In this document: piece after piece, positions 1 through 7,797 of the stretch
Layout: every line of letters starts with the position of its first letter
How positions within the stretch are numbered: the stretch's first letter is position 1
Assembly (NCBI RefSeq): GCF_013386765.1
Contig: NZ_JACARE010000018.1
Location: 399,525 to 463,524, forward strand
Source of the DNA: Pseudomonas yamanorum
GTDB taxonomy: Bacteria > Pseudomonadota > Gammaproteobacteria > Pseudomonadales > Pseudomonadaceae
Reading direction: 5' to 3'
Length of the DNA stretch: 64,000 bases
Notes under the pieces: model-generated
Database searches by the model: none
Seen by the model: the letters and a program-made list of their open reading frames with translations, nothing else
What the model was told of the DNA's origin: nothing
Translations under genes and position numbers: made by a program

Positions 1-332
1 CGGCTAAACCTGCTGCTGCGAAACCAGCCGCGAAGCCAGCTGCTGCCAAACCAACTGCTGCCAAGCCGGTCGCTAAGCCGGCTGCCGCTAAACCAGCTGC
101 TGCCAAGCCGGCCGCCAAGCCAGCTGCCGCAAAACCTGCTGCTGCGAAACCAGCCGTCAAGCCAGCCGCAAAACCAGCAGCCGCCAAGCCTGCACCGGCC
201 AAACCAGCAACTCCAGCTGCCAAGCCTGCAACTGCAGCCGCGCCTGCTGCCAGCACTGCAGCACCTGCCGCACCGGCCAGCAGCACGCCTGCACCGGCAG
301 CGCCAAGCGTCACTCCAACCAGCGCTTCCTAA
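1..332 (+). CDS. algP: AlgP/AlgR3-like histone H1-like protein, C-terminal part (5' end outside the window)
   Basis: Reading codons from base 3 gives an uninterrupted run of Ala-Lys-Pro repeats (AKPAA, KPAAAKPA and variants) that grades into an Ala/Pro/Thr/Ser tail ending in SVTPTSAS and a TAA stop. This lysine-alanine-proline tail is the hallmark of AlgP (AlgR3), the H1-like DNA-binding protein linked to alginate gene regulation in Pseudomonas. Only about 109 codons are present, so the N-terminal domain cannot be judged. The tail is low-complexity, and repeat number in such genes varies between strains. Its stop overlaps the convergent downstream gene by 4 bases. Confidence 0.85.
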   Translation, partial: AKPAAAKPAAKPAAAKPTAAKPVAKPAAAKPAAAKPAAKPAAAKPAAAKPAVKPAAKPAAAKPAPAKPATPAAKPATAAAPAASTAAPAAPASSTPAPAAPSVTPTSAS

Positions 333-790
333 GTGCCGGTAACCGCGGCGCGCAGCTGATGCAGCGCGTCGTGGTCAAGGTTGGCGGCTTCGGCCGCCAG
401 TCCTTCAAGCCATGCTTGATCTTTCACCTCGGCCATCGGCCAATCCTGCGCCACACCTTCCAGTCGCAATAACAGCAAGCGCTCGGCTTCCAGCTCCAGT
501 GCCTTGACCCGCTCCCGTAACGCGCCCAGTTCAGCATCGTGCTGCGCCAGGGGCCGCCATTGCGTGCGTACGTACCGCAGCGGTTCAACCACCTCGGCCT
601 GCCACGGCCCGGCCATCTGCCGCAATGCCTGAAAACGCGACGGTTGCGCCGCCACACCGCGCTGCTCCAGCCACAACCCGCACAACACCAGGCACACATC
701 AGCCCCTTGCGCCTGCAAGCGCAGGCAAGCGTCCTCGACGCCCGGGCGGGCGTAAGTCGAGAGGGCAAAGCTCCACAGGTCAGCGCACAT
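329..790 (-). CDS. TIGR02444 family protein
   Basis: A 153-residue protein starting MCADLWSFAL. I recognise it as the conserved TIGR02444 family found next to an ABC-F ATPase gene in pseudomonads; its function is unknown. It is cytoplasmic in appearance, with no signal peptide or membrane segment, and rich in Leu, Ala and Glu, with a helical middle (ELGALRERVKALELEAERLL, roughly residues 85-110) that could form a short coiled coil. The ATG at 788-790 is preferred to an upstream start because the family begins at this Met. It is divergent from the ABC-F gene with about 50 bases between the two starts. Confidence 0.75.
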   Translation of the reverse strand: MCADLWSFALSTYARPGVEDACLRLQAQGADVCLVLCGLWLEQRGVAAQPSRFQALRQMAGPWQAEVVEPLRYVRTQWRPLAQHDAELGALRERVKALELEAERLLLLRLEGVAQDWPMAEVKDQAWLEGLAAEAANLDHDALHQLRAAVTGT

Positions 791-840
791 ATTCACACCC
801 AAGCCAGCGGCCAACGAAGCTGGTAGACTCCGCCGCCATT

Positions 841-2751
841 ATGATCCGACTTCAAAGCCTAACATTACAGCGTGGCCCGCAACGTCTTCTCGAAGACGCC
901 GAGCTGACCCTGCACGCCGGTCACAAAGCCGGCCTGATCGGTGCCAATGGCGCCGGCAAATCCACGTTGTTCGCCTTGCTGCTGGGTGAGCTGACGCCCG
1001 ACTCCGGGGATTGTCTGCTCCCGGCCGACTGGCGCATCGCCCATATGCGCCAGGAGATCGACACCCTCGACCGCATTGCGATCGACTACGTGCTCGATGG
1101 CGACCTGCGCCTGCGCCAGGTGCAACACGACCTCGCCGAGGCCGAGAAAGCCCAGGACGGCGCCGCACAGGCCCGCCTGCACTCGGAACTGGACAGCGCC
1201 GACGGCTACACCGCCGACGCCCGTGCCCGCAAGATGCTTGCCGGCCTGGGCTTTACCAACGAACAGATGGACCGCCCGGTCGCCGACTTCTCGGGTGGCT
1301 GGCGCATGCGCCTGAACCTGGCCCAGGCACTGATGTGCCCCTCGGACCTGTTGCTGCTCGATGAACCGACCAACCACCTGGACCTCGATGCGATCCTGTG
1401 GCTGGAAGACTTCCTGAAGAGCTACCCGGGCACCTTGCTGCTGATTTCTCACGACCGGGATTTCCTCGACGCCGTGGTGGACAACATTGCCCACGTCGAC
1501 CAGAAGAAAATCACCCTGTACCGTGGCGGCTACAGCGCCTTCGAACGCGCCCGTGCCGAACGCATGGCCCAGCAACAGCAGGCCTACGAGAAGCAGCAGG
1601 CGCAACGTGCGCACATGGAAAGCTACATCGCCCGGTTCAAGGCCCAGGCCACCAAGGCCCGTCAGGCCCAGAGCCGGATCAAGGCCCTGGAGCGCATGGA
1701 AGAACTGTCGGCGGCCCACGTCGATTCACCGTTCGACTTTGTGTTCCGCGAGTCGGTGAAAATCTCCAGCCCGCTGCTGGACCTGTCCGACGCCCGCCTG
1801 GGTTATGGCGACAAGACCATCCTTGAGAAGGTCAAGTTGCAGCTTACCCCAGGCGCGCGGATCGGCCTGCTCGGCCCCAATGGTGCGGGCAAGTCGACCC
1901 TGATCAAAAACCTCTCGGGCGAATTGCAGCCGTTGGCCGGTCGCCTGGTGCGCGGTGAGAACCTGGTGGTGGGCTACTTCGCCCAGCACCAACTGGACTC
2001 CCTCGACGCCAAGGCCAGCCCGCTGCTGCACTTGCAGCGCCTGGCGCCGACCGAACGCGAACAGACCCTGCGGGACTTCCTCGGTGGTTTCGACTTCCGT
2101 GGTGCGCGCATCGACGAGCCGGTGCTGAACTTCTCCGGTGGCGAAAAGGCCCGCCTGGCCTTGGCGTTGATCGCCTGGGACCGGCCAAACCTGCTGCTGC
2201 TCGATGAACCCACCAACCACCTGGACCTGGAAATGCGCCTGGCGCTGACCATGGCCCTGCAGGAATTCAGCGGCGCGGTGTTGGTGGTGTCTCACGATCG
2301 CCACCTGCTCAAGAGCACCACGGATAACTTCCTGCTGGTGGCTGACGGCAAGGTCGAGGAATTCGATGGCGACCTGGAAGACTACGCCCGTTGGCTCTCG
2401 GACTACCGCCTGCGCAACGCGCCGGTCAGCAACACGCCGGTCAACCCGGACAAGACCGACAAGAAGGCCCAGCGCCAGGCCGCCGCTGCATTGCGTCAGC
2501 AGCTGGCACCCCACAAGCGTGAAGCCGACAAGCTGGAAGCCGAGTTGGGCAAAATCCACGAGAAGCTGGCGAAGATCGAAACCAGCCTCGGTGACAGCGC
2601 CGTGTACGAGCCGGCCCGCAAGGATGAGTTGCGCGACCTGCTGGCCGAACAGGCCAAGCTCAAGGTGCGTGAAGCGCAGTTGGAGGAGACCTGGATGGAA
2701 GCCCTCGAACTGCTGGAATCCTTGCAAGCGGAGCTGGAGGCGCTGTCCTGA
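841..2751 (+). CDS. ABC-F family ATP-binding protein (YheS-like)
   Basis: A 636-residue soluble protein with two ABC ATPase domains and no membrane segment, the ABC-F layout. Domain 1 has Walker A GANGAGKS (34-41), signature FSGGWRMRL near 150 and Walker B LLLLDEPTNHLD near 171. Domain 2 has GPNGAGKS near 344, FSGGEKARLAL near 431 and a second LLLLDEPTNHLD near 451. Between them lies the charged linker typical of ABC-F translation factors, which act at the ribosomal E site, and the C-terminus ends in a charged coiled coil. Length and linker fit E. coli YheS (637 residues). The start MIRLQSL is used because residues further upstream are low-complexity and lie antisense to the neighbour. Its TGA shares one base with the next ATG, so the two are probably translationally coupled. 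Confidence 0.9.
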   Translation: MIRLQSLTLQRGPQRLLEDAELTLHAGHKAGLIGANGAGKSTLFALLLGELTPDSGDCLLPADWRIAHMRQEIDTLDRIAIDYVLDGDLRLRQVQHDLAEAEKAQDGAAQARLHSELDSADGYTADARARKMLAGLGFTNEQMDRPVADFSGGWRMRLNLAQALMCPSDLLLLDEPTNHLDLDAILWLEDFLKSYPGTLLLISHDRDFLDAVVDNIAHVDQKKITLYRGGYSAFERARAERMAQQQQAYEKQQAQRAHMESYIARFKAQATKARQAQSRIKALERMEELSAAHVDSPFDFVFRESVKISSPLLDLSDARLGYGDKTILEKVKLQLTPGARIGLLGPNGAGKSTLIKNLSGELQPLAGRLVRGENLVVGYFAQHQLDSLDAKASPLLHLQRLAPTEREQTLRDFLGGFDFRGARIDEPVLNFSGGEKARLALALIAWDRPNLLLLDEPTNHLDLEMRLALTMALQEFSGAVLVVSHDRHLLKSTTDNFLLVADGKVEEFDGDLEDYARWLSDYRLRNAPVSNTPVNPDKTDKKAQRQAAAALRQQLAPHKREADKLEAELGKIHEKLAKIETSLGDSAVYEPARKDELRDLLAEQAKLKVREAQLEETWMEALELLESLQAELEALS

Positions 2752-3314
2752 TGGAAGCGCTGCAACTGCCGCTGCCGGCACAATGGGTCGCGCCGATCTG
2801 GGTGGCCGTACAAATTCTGCTGATCCTGCTGGCCGGCTACTTCACCCAGCGTTTCGTCGCCAAATGCCTGAACCGCCTGGGGGAGCGTTATCCGTTCCCG
2901 CCGCAGTTGCTGATGCCCCTGCGCGGCGGCCTGCGCTGGCTGATCATGGGCAGCGCACTGATATTCGTGCTGGAGCGCCTGGGCGTGTCCGCCACGGTGC
3001 TGTGGACGGCGTTGTCGGGTTTCGTGGCGGTGGCAGCGGTGGCGTTCTTCGCCATGTGGTCGGTGTTGTCCAACCTGCTGTGCGCCATCCTGATTTTCAC
3101 CGTGGGACCGTTCCGCCTTGGCGACGTGGTCGAGCTGGTGGACACTGTCGACAAGCCTGGCGTCAAAGGCCGGGTGGTGGCAATCAACCTGCTCTACACC
3201 ACGCTGATCGAAGTGGAAGAGGCCGGGACGGGCAGCGTCATGGTGCAAGTGCCCAACAGCCTGTTTTTCCAGCGCTCGGTGCGCCGCTGGCGCGGCAGTG
3301 ACGTGCTGCCTTAA
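2751..3314 (+). CDS. Small mechanosensitive (MscS-like) ion channel family protein
   Basis: A 187-residue inner-membrane protein with three predicted membrane segments. The third, GFVAVAAVAFFAMWSVLSNL, runs into ILIFTVGPFRLGDVVEL, which matches the pore helix and start of the beta domain of MscS channels; the Gly/Ala-rich spacing is typical of the gating helix. It is much shorter than E. coli MscS (286 residues) and lacks most of the cytoplasmic alpha-beta vestibule, stopping soon after the beta domain. It overlaps the ABC-F gene by one base (TGATG). Role inferred: relief of osmotic stress; whether so short a form gates is unknown. Confidence 0.8.
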   Translation: MEALQLPLPAQWVAPIWVAVQILLILLAGYFTQRFVAKCLNRLGERYPFPPQLLMPLRGGLRWLIMGSALIFVLERLGVSATVLWTALSGFVAVAAVAFFAMWSVLSNLLCAILIFTVGPFRLGDVVELVDTVDKPGVKGRVVAINLLYTTLIEVEEAGTGSVMVQVPNSLFFQRSVRRWRGSDVLP

Positions 3315-3317
3315 CCT

Positions 3318-3490
3318 GTGGCGAGGGAGCTTGCTGTGGTGAGGGGGCTGCTGTGGCGAGGGAGCTTGCTCCCGCTGGAGTGCGTAGCGCTCCCAAGATT
3401 TTGGGGCCGCTACGCAGCCCAGCGGGAGCAAGCTCCCTCGCCACAGCAAGCTCCCTCGCCACAGTAAGCTCTGTGGCCACAGCAAACTCC
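3318..3490. repeat. Nested REP-type palindrome cluster
   Basis: Two perfect 26-base inverted arms, 3351-3376 (CTGTGGCGAGGGAGCTTGCT...) and 3421-3446, enclose a smaller inverted core (GTAGCGCTCCCAAGATTTT / GGGGCCGCTAC). Further degenerate half copies flank it: GTGGCGAGGGAGCTTGCT near 3318, GTGGTGAGGGGGCT near 3336, and AAGCTCCCTCGCCACAG and AAACTCCCTCACCAC near 3447-3500. It is a REP/REPIN-like element lying between the MscS-like and LysE genes. Confidence 0.85.
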
Positions 3491-3586
3491 CTCACCACCC
3501 AGGCCCAGACCAAAATTTTTGTAGCCATTTCTCGGGCAGCAGCGTTAGTTTAGAAACATTCAGCAAACTCAGCTCTGAGGTGTGTA

Positions 3587-4219
3587 ATGGCACTCGACAC
3601 ATGGCTGGCCTTTTTCCTGGCCAGTTGGATCATCAGTCTCTCTCCTGGCGCCGGCGCCATTGCGTCGATGTCCAGCGGCCTGCAGTACGGTTTCCTGCGT
3701 GGCTACTGGAACGCCCTGGGCCTGCAACTGGGCCTGGCGATGCAGATTGCCGTGGTCGCCGGCGGCCTGGGGGCGATTCTCGCCGCATCCTCTACTGCGT
3801 TCTATGCGATCAAATGGTTTGGCGTGGCGTACCTGGTGTACCTCGCCATCAAGCAATGGCGCGCACTGCCCACCGACCTGAGCGATGACGCGGCGATCCG
3901 CCCGATCGGCAAGCCGATGGCGATGATGTTCCGCGGGTTCCTGGTCAACGCCAGCAACCCCAAGGCCCTGGTGTTCATGCTGGCGGTGCTGCCGCAGTTC
4001 GTGAACCCACAGGCGCCGCTGCTGAACCAATACCTGATCCTGGGCGCGACGATGATCTGCGTGGACATGATCGTGATGGCCGGCTACACCGGGCTGGCCT
4101 CGAAAGTGTTGCGGTTGCTGCGCACACCGAAGCAGCAGAAACGCATGAACCGCACGTTTGCCGGGTTGTTCGTTGGGGCGGCGGGTTTTCTCGCCAGCCT
4201 GCATCGCGCAACGGCGTAA
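3587..4219 (+). CDS. LysE/RhtB family amino acid exporter
   Basis: A 210-residue, highly hydrophobic protein with about six membrane segments. The N-terminus, LAFFLASWIISLSPGAGAIASMSSGL, is the LysE/RhtB signature, in which a conserved SPGPG-like loop follows the first helix. FLVNASNPKALVFMLAVLPQFV is the second conserved stretch (F-N-P-K), near residue 115. Family role: proton-driven export of amino acids such as lysine, threonine or homoserine; the substrate cannot be told from sequence. A TGAGGTG ribosome site lies just before the ATG. It stands alone, flanked by REP elements. Confidence 0.9.
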   Translation: MALDTWLAFFLASWIISLSPGAGAIASMSSGLQYGFLRGYWNALGLQLGLAMQIAVVAGGLGAILAASSTAFYAIKWFGVAYLVYLAIKQWRALPTDLSDDAAIRPIGKPMAMMFRGFLVNASNPKALVFMLAVLPQFVNPQAPLLNQYLILGATMICVDMIVMAGYTGLASKVLRLLRTPKQQKRMNRTFAGLFVGAAGFLASLHRATA

Positions 4220-4240
4220 CTGGCGAAACCGGATCAAAAA

Positions 4241-4327
4241 TGTGGGAGCTGGCTTGCCTGCGATAGCATCACCCTGGTGTAACTGATACACCGAGGCGTC
4301 TGCATCGCAGGCAAGCCAGCTCCCACA
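4241..4327. repeat. REP-type palindrome (TGTGGGAGCTGGCTTGCC family)
   Basis: Perfect 24-base inverted arms at 4241-4264 (TGTGGGAGCTGGCTTGCC...) and 4304-4327 enclose a spacer with a smaller imperfect palindrome (CGGTGT/ACACCG type). The same arms occur at 16291-16377, and the left arm alone at 54625. It lies between convergent genes, where it can form a terminator-like hairpin. Confidence 0.85.
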
Positions 4328-4357
4328 TTGGTTTTGTGTTGCTTGTACTTGCAGTAA

Positions 4358-5101
4358 TCAGCGCAAGATCTTCGGCGCTTCATCCCGTGGCAGGTTATTG
4401 CGCAATGCAGGCTGCCCAGGTGCTTCCTGATAACCACCGCCGAGGTGTTCGGCCAACTGCCGCGCCACATCCTCGCCCAACGCCTTCGACACTTCCCGCA
4501 CCACACGCGGCCGGTTCAGGCTCACGCGCACGTCACGGTTGTTCACCAGCTTGGTGTCCTGGCCTTCGCCCATCGCGGTAAACGCCGAGGTGATTTCAAA
4601 GGTGCGGGTGTTGATCAGGCTGAAATCCGCCACCAGCGTCAGGCCCAGCACCGCCGAATAGCTGTTGGTGTGGTCCAGCGCATTTACATCCTGTGTGAAG
4701 TCGATGTCCGACAAGGTGCCGAACAGCACGTAGTCCGCGCCCTTGAAGTTGCCGGCCTTGATCCGCTTGATTACGTCGTACACATCGCCCTTGGCGTCAG
4801 CCGTGTAAGGCGTGCCCTGCACCAACTGGAACTGCCGGGACTTGAGGATTTCACCCTTGATGTCGCCGCTGAACTTGCGCAGCTCGGTCTGCTCGATGTA
4901 GCTGGTACGGCTCTCGTACTCGCTATAGCTCGAACCGCCGCTGGCGTTGTAGGCGCTGGCCTGGAAGTTGTTGCTGGCGGCGACCTGGTGGATGTACTCC
5001 TCCACCCTGGCCTCGTAGGCCAGGTCGGTCACCGCGATCTTCGGTGCGGCCGAGGCGCCAAAGGCGCACAGCAGGCCGATCATGCCGATCCATGCACGCA
5101 T
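4358..5101 (-). CDS. Secreted LpoB/CsgG-like protein (putative PBP activator), last gene of the lpo operon
   Basis: A 247-residue protein with an ordinary Sec signal (MRAWIGMIGLLCAFGASAA) and no lipobox: the only Cys there is preceded by LL, not G/A/S. The mature part resembles the CsgG/LpoB-type alpha-beta fold: KIAVTDLAY at the start, FKGADYVLFGTLSDI in the middle, and ADFSLINTRTFEITSAF, a motif also seen in the upstream LpoB (LQLVDVESG). Expected to be periplasmic, possibly assembling with the co-encoded lipoproteins. It starts 3 bases after the lpoB stop. Exact function unknown; homology to penicillin-binding protein activators is an inference from fold motifs and context. Confidence 0.7.
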   Translation of the reverse strand: MRAWIGMIGLLCAFGASAAPKIAVTDLAYEARVEEYIHQVAASNNFQASAYNASGGSSYSEYESRTSYIEQTELRKFSGDIKGEILKSRQFQLVQGTPYTADAKGDVYDVIKRIKAGNFKGADYVLFGTLSDIDFTQDVNALDHTNSYSAVLGLTLVADFSLINTRTFEITSAFTAMGEGQDTKLVNNRDVRVSLNRPRVVREVSKALGEDVARQLAEHLGGGYQEAPGQPALRNNLPRDEAPKILR

Positions 5102-5104
5102 TGC

Positions 5105-5692
5105 TTAGCGCTCCGTGGTCTTGCGGATTTCTTTTTCGTCCATCCACTCGGCCAGGCCGCTTTCAACATCCACCAGTTGCAGGCTGAACTTGTAGAACAC
5201 GTCCTTGTAGTCCGAGCTGCGCTTGACGATGGAGCTGATGGAGCCTTCCAGGCGGTACTTGGCCGCGACCATGTTGCCGGTCTTGCTGACGGTGGACTTC
5301 TTGTACAGGCCGCTCTGGTTCTGCAGCTTCAACTGGTCGACCTGGCTTTGCATGTCGGTGTTGTCGCTGGCGAAGCGGGCGGTGCCGGTCTTCATCAACT
5401 GGGTCTTGATCGACGTGGTGATCTCGCGGGTGTCGATGTACTCGCTGGTCTTGTTCTTCACGTCATACACCTGCACCACCGGGCGGCCTTGCAGGATGCC
5501 GGACTGTGCCAGGGAGCGGGTCATGCTTTCGGCGATCATCTGCAGGTCGGTGGAGCCGAACTCGTTGGTCACCAGTTCCACAGCCTTGGTGTCGCCGTAG
5601 CTGATGTTTTTACCGCCCAGTACTGGCGAAGTGTTGGCGCAGCCACTGGCCAGGACGGCCACCACGGCGAGGAACGAAAAGCGTGCAAACAT
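5105..5692 (-). CDS. lpoB: Penicillin-binding protein activator LpoB-like lipoprotein
   Basis: A 195-residue lipoprotein. The start at 5690-5692 gives MFARFSFLAVVAVLASGC with lipobox LASGC and lipidated Cys18; an upstream Met would overlap the preceding gene and spoil the signal. The mature part carries LpoB-family motifs: ISYGDTKAVELVTNEF near the N-terminus, ITTSIKTQLMKTGTARFA in the middle, and YKFSLQLVDVESGLAEW near the end. In E. coli, LpoB is an outer-membrane lipoprotein that spans the periplasm to activate PBP1B. It lies directly after a ycfL homologue, the same pairing as E. coli ycfL-lpoB, which supports the call. Confidence 0.85.
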   Translation of the reverse strand: MFARFSFLAVVAVLASGCANTSPVLGGKNISYGDTKAVELVTNEFGSTDLQMIAESMTRSLAQSGILQGRPVVQVYDVKNKTSEYIDTREITTSIKTQLMKTGTARFASDNTDMQSQVDQLKLQNQSGLYKKSTVSKTGNMVAAKYRLEGSISSIVKRSSDYKDVFYKFSLQLVDVESGLAEWMDEKEIRKTTER

Positions 5693-5721
5693 GGGGAAAT
5701 CTCTCAAGAAGGGTGGACGGC

Positions 5722-6093
5722 TCAAGGGGTTTTGACTTCAAGACGGAAGTCCGCCGCCTGGGGCAGGTTGGCGATGGCCGGCAGGAAGGTCGCCTGGTTG
5801 GCGTAGAGGTTCAGCACCTTCCAGGTCTCTTCATCGCCCACCGGGAAACCGTCGGCCCCCAACCAGGCGAAGCGGTAATACATCATCTGGTTGCTGCTGG
5901 TGATGTTGCTCAACTGCACCTTGGCGGTCAGGAAACCGTTTTCCCGGGCGACGCGGATGGCGCCGACGGCAATGCCCTTGAACTTGCCCATCACCACGAT
6001 TTTGCTCGCGGCGCTGCCGGGTTCCGGTGGTGGCGGGGTGGCGCAGCCGGCCAGCAGGATCAGCGCCAGGGCGCCGAGGATGAAGTGACGCAT
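5722..6093 (-). CDS. ycfL: YcfL family lipoprotein (DUF1425)
   Basis: A 123-residue lipoprotein: MRHFILGALALILLAGC gives a clean lipobox with Cys17, followed by a Pro-rich linker (ATPPPPEPG). The body shows the YcfL pattern (QLSNITSSNQMMYYRFAWLGADGFPV), a small immunoglobulin-like beta domain. The start at 6091-6093 has an AAGGAG ribosome site 6 bases upstream. Function is unknown, but it is regularly encoded before lpoB in gamma-proteobacteria, as here. It follows the COG3014 gene by 10 bases, so it belongs to a four-gene envelope operon. Confidence 0.85.
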   Translation of the reverse strand: MRHFILGALALILLAGCATPPPPEPGSAASKIVVMGKFKGIAVGAIRVARENGFLTAKVQLSNITSSNQMMYYRFAWLGADGFPVGDEETWKVLNLYANQATFLPAIANLPQAADFRLEVKTP

Positions 6094-6103
6094 AGCGTGC
6101 TCC

Positions 6104-7501
6104 TTAAGGTTGTTTGAGAGTGGCGACGGCTTGCGGCGGGTTGCTCTGCACCACGTGGGCCGCAAGACCGCCGGCGAAGACCTGGTTGCCGACCACGCGC
6201 AGGGTGATCACCTGATAGCGCTGGTCGGCCTTGACCGTCACCAGCGTGCCGCCCAGGGCGTTGGGCAGGCTGACCTGGTGCTCGCCGTGCTTGAGGCGCA
6301 GGCGCGTCACTTGAGTCATGTCCGGCAGGGTGCGCCAGGTGCGGGTGTCGGCGCCTTCGGTGACGGCCGAGGCGATACCCAGTACCAGGCCGGCCATCGG
6401 GTTGGTCTTGTTCAGGTTGTTCTGGGTGATACCGCGAGTGACGGCGCGCACGGTGGTGCGCAGGATGATGCCCGGCATGTCATCCCGCAGGGCGCGGCGA
6501 GACATGGCAGTGATGCTGTTGAGGGCGGTGAGGTTCTGCTGCTGGCCGTCGACGCCGATCTGGGCGAAGGTCGCGGTGGAGGTGTCGGGCTTGATCACCG
6601 GGAACGACAGCGGGGTGATCACCAGGTGGCCGTCGATGGGGATCGGCAACGGCAGGCGAATCGAGTCGCGGGCCGGGGCCAGGCCGCTCTGCACCACGAT
6701 CAGCACGTCGGTCTCATCGGCGCCGACTTTGGATTTATCCAGGTCGAGCAGGGCCTGTTCCAGCAGCGGTGTATTGGGGCGCAGTTCGGCCGCCTTGCGA
6801 TAACCCGGCGCGGCCAGGTCTTTTTCCCCCAGGGCTTCGTAGACGAAACCGGCCAGGTAATGGCTGAACGCACTCTGATAGCTGTTCTTCAGGCCCACCA
6901 CTTCCGGGGCATTGAGGCTTTCCACCGGGTAGCCGCGCAGGTCCTTGAACTGGGTCGCGATGCCCTGGCGCTCGGCTTCGTTTTCGCTCTTGAGGTATTC
7001 CTTGTCCCGCAGGTCGGCGATCACCGCCTCGCGTTCGTGGGTTTTCTTGATCTCGGTGCGGGCACCGTCGAAGTCATTCAGCGCCAGCAGGTTCAGGGCC
7101 ATCTGGGTGGTGAGCATGACTTTTTCGTAGTCGTAGCCTTCGTAGCGGCGGACCTTGTCATTGACCAGGAAGGCGCCGAACTGCGCGAGGTACTTGTCGG
7201 TGTCGAACTTGACCGACTCTTCCCACTTGTAGACTTGCAGGTCGGCACTGCGCCAGGCGACCTGGCTGCCGGTCAGGTCGCCCTTGGCCCGCAGCAACTC
7301 ACCCTTTTCGAAGTAGTAGAGAAGGTCTTTGTCGTCGCCGGTGTTGTTCTTCTCAAGCAGGGTCAACGCGCCATCGACATTGCCGGTGGCCAACTGCTGG
7401 TTGGTGGCTTGCAGCTCGGTGTCGTAGCTGCGAAACATCGAACAACCGGACAACAACGTGACCGCCGCGAGCGCGAGCGAAGTAAAGGCGCGAGATGCCA
7501 T
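6104..7501 (-). CDS. COG3014 family lipoprotein, first gene of the lpo operon
   Basis: A 465-residue lipoprotein with signal MASRAFTSLALAAVTLLSGC (lipobox LSGC, Cys20). Residues 30-260 look like TPR-type helical repeats (YYFEKGELLRAKGDLTGS, HYLAGFVYEALGEKDLAAPG), followed by a beta-rich C-terminal half (LIVVQSGLAPARDSIRLPLP). This is the conserved COG3014 family, whose function is not established; it co-occurs with YcfL and LpoB. Inferred role: an envelope scaffold, possibly for regulating peptidoglycan synthesis. Transcription of the four-gene operon should begin in the 296-base gap upstream. Confidence 0.8.
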   Translation of the reverse strand: MASRAFTSLALAAVTLLSGCSMFRSYDTELQATNQQLATGNVDGALTLLEKNNTGDDKDLLYYFEKGELLRAKGDLTGSQVAWRSADLQVYKWEESVKFDTDKYLAQFGAFLVNDKVRRYEGYDYEKVMLTTQMALNLLALNDFDGARTEIKKTHEREAVIADLRDKEYLKSENEAERQGIATQFKDLRGYPVESLNAPEVVGLKNSYQSAFSHYLAGFVYEALGEKDLAAPGYRKAAELRPNTPLLEQALLDLDKSKVGADETDVLIVVQSGLAPARDSIRLPLPIPIDGHLVITPLSFPVIKPDTSTATFAQIGVDGQQQNLTALNSITAMSRRALRDDMPGIILRTTVRAVTRGITQNNLNKTNPMAGLVLGIASAVTEGADTRTWRTLPDMTQVTRLRLKHGEHQVSLPNALGGTLVTVKADQRYQVITLRVVGNQVFAGGLAAHVVQSNPPQAVATLKQP

Positions 7502-7797
7502 CGAAGAGCTTCTTCCCTGAACGTAATCGGCCGAATGTGCTGGTCGGGCCGAATCACCAATGGCAGGAAAGCGTCGCTATCCTGTCAATTCCTCATAAAA
7601 AGAGGAGCGAAAATGCCATTTCGCAATAACGAAGGCGCGGCATTATAAGCTGCATTACTGGCAAAACAATGGCCTTTTGGATCCATATTTCAATGAAGAT
7701 GCCACTACCCGCGCCTACACAAAATCACTAACACCTTGAGTCAAAAGGCTTAAGGTTTGACAATGTGTTACTTCGTATTTCCATTTGAGATTCATTC
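7502..7797. other. Divergent intergenic region before the lpo operon and the FTR1 gene
   Basis: This 296-base AT-richer gap separates two divergent genes and should hold both promoters. I see no coding potential. A Fur-like core abuts the right-hand start codon (listed separately). No strong hairpin with a U-run was found. Confidence 0.5.
7786..7796 (+). promoter_or_regulatory. Possible Fur-box core overlapping the ribosome site of the FTR1 gene
   Basis: TGAGATTCATT matches 9 of 11 positions of the core TGATAATCATT of the Fur consensus, but the outer part of the 19-mer is poorly matched. It sits immediately before the ATG and includes the only Shine-Dalgarno-like bases (TTGAGA). An iron-uptake gene makes Fur control plausible; the site itself is an inference. 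Confidence 0.3.

Noticed and set aside
625..840. A 72-residue N-terminal extension of the ABC-F ATPase
   Set aside because: The extension is antisense to the TIGR02444 gene and has no similarity to ABC-F proteins; the ATG at 841 gives the family start.
3318..3500. CRISPR-like array
   Set aside because: The repeated units are inverted REP arms without regular spacers.
4445..5806. Long plus-strand reading frame opposite the lpo operon
   Set aside because: It is the antisense of two clearly recognisable genes with signal peptides; such mirror frames are common in GC-rich DNA.
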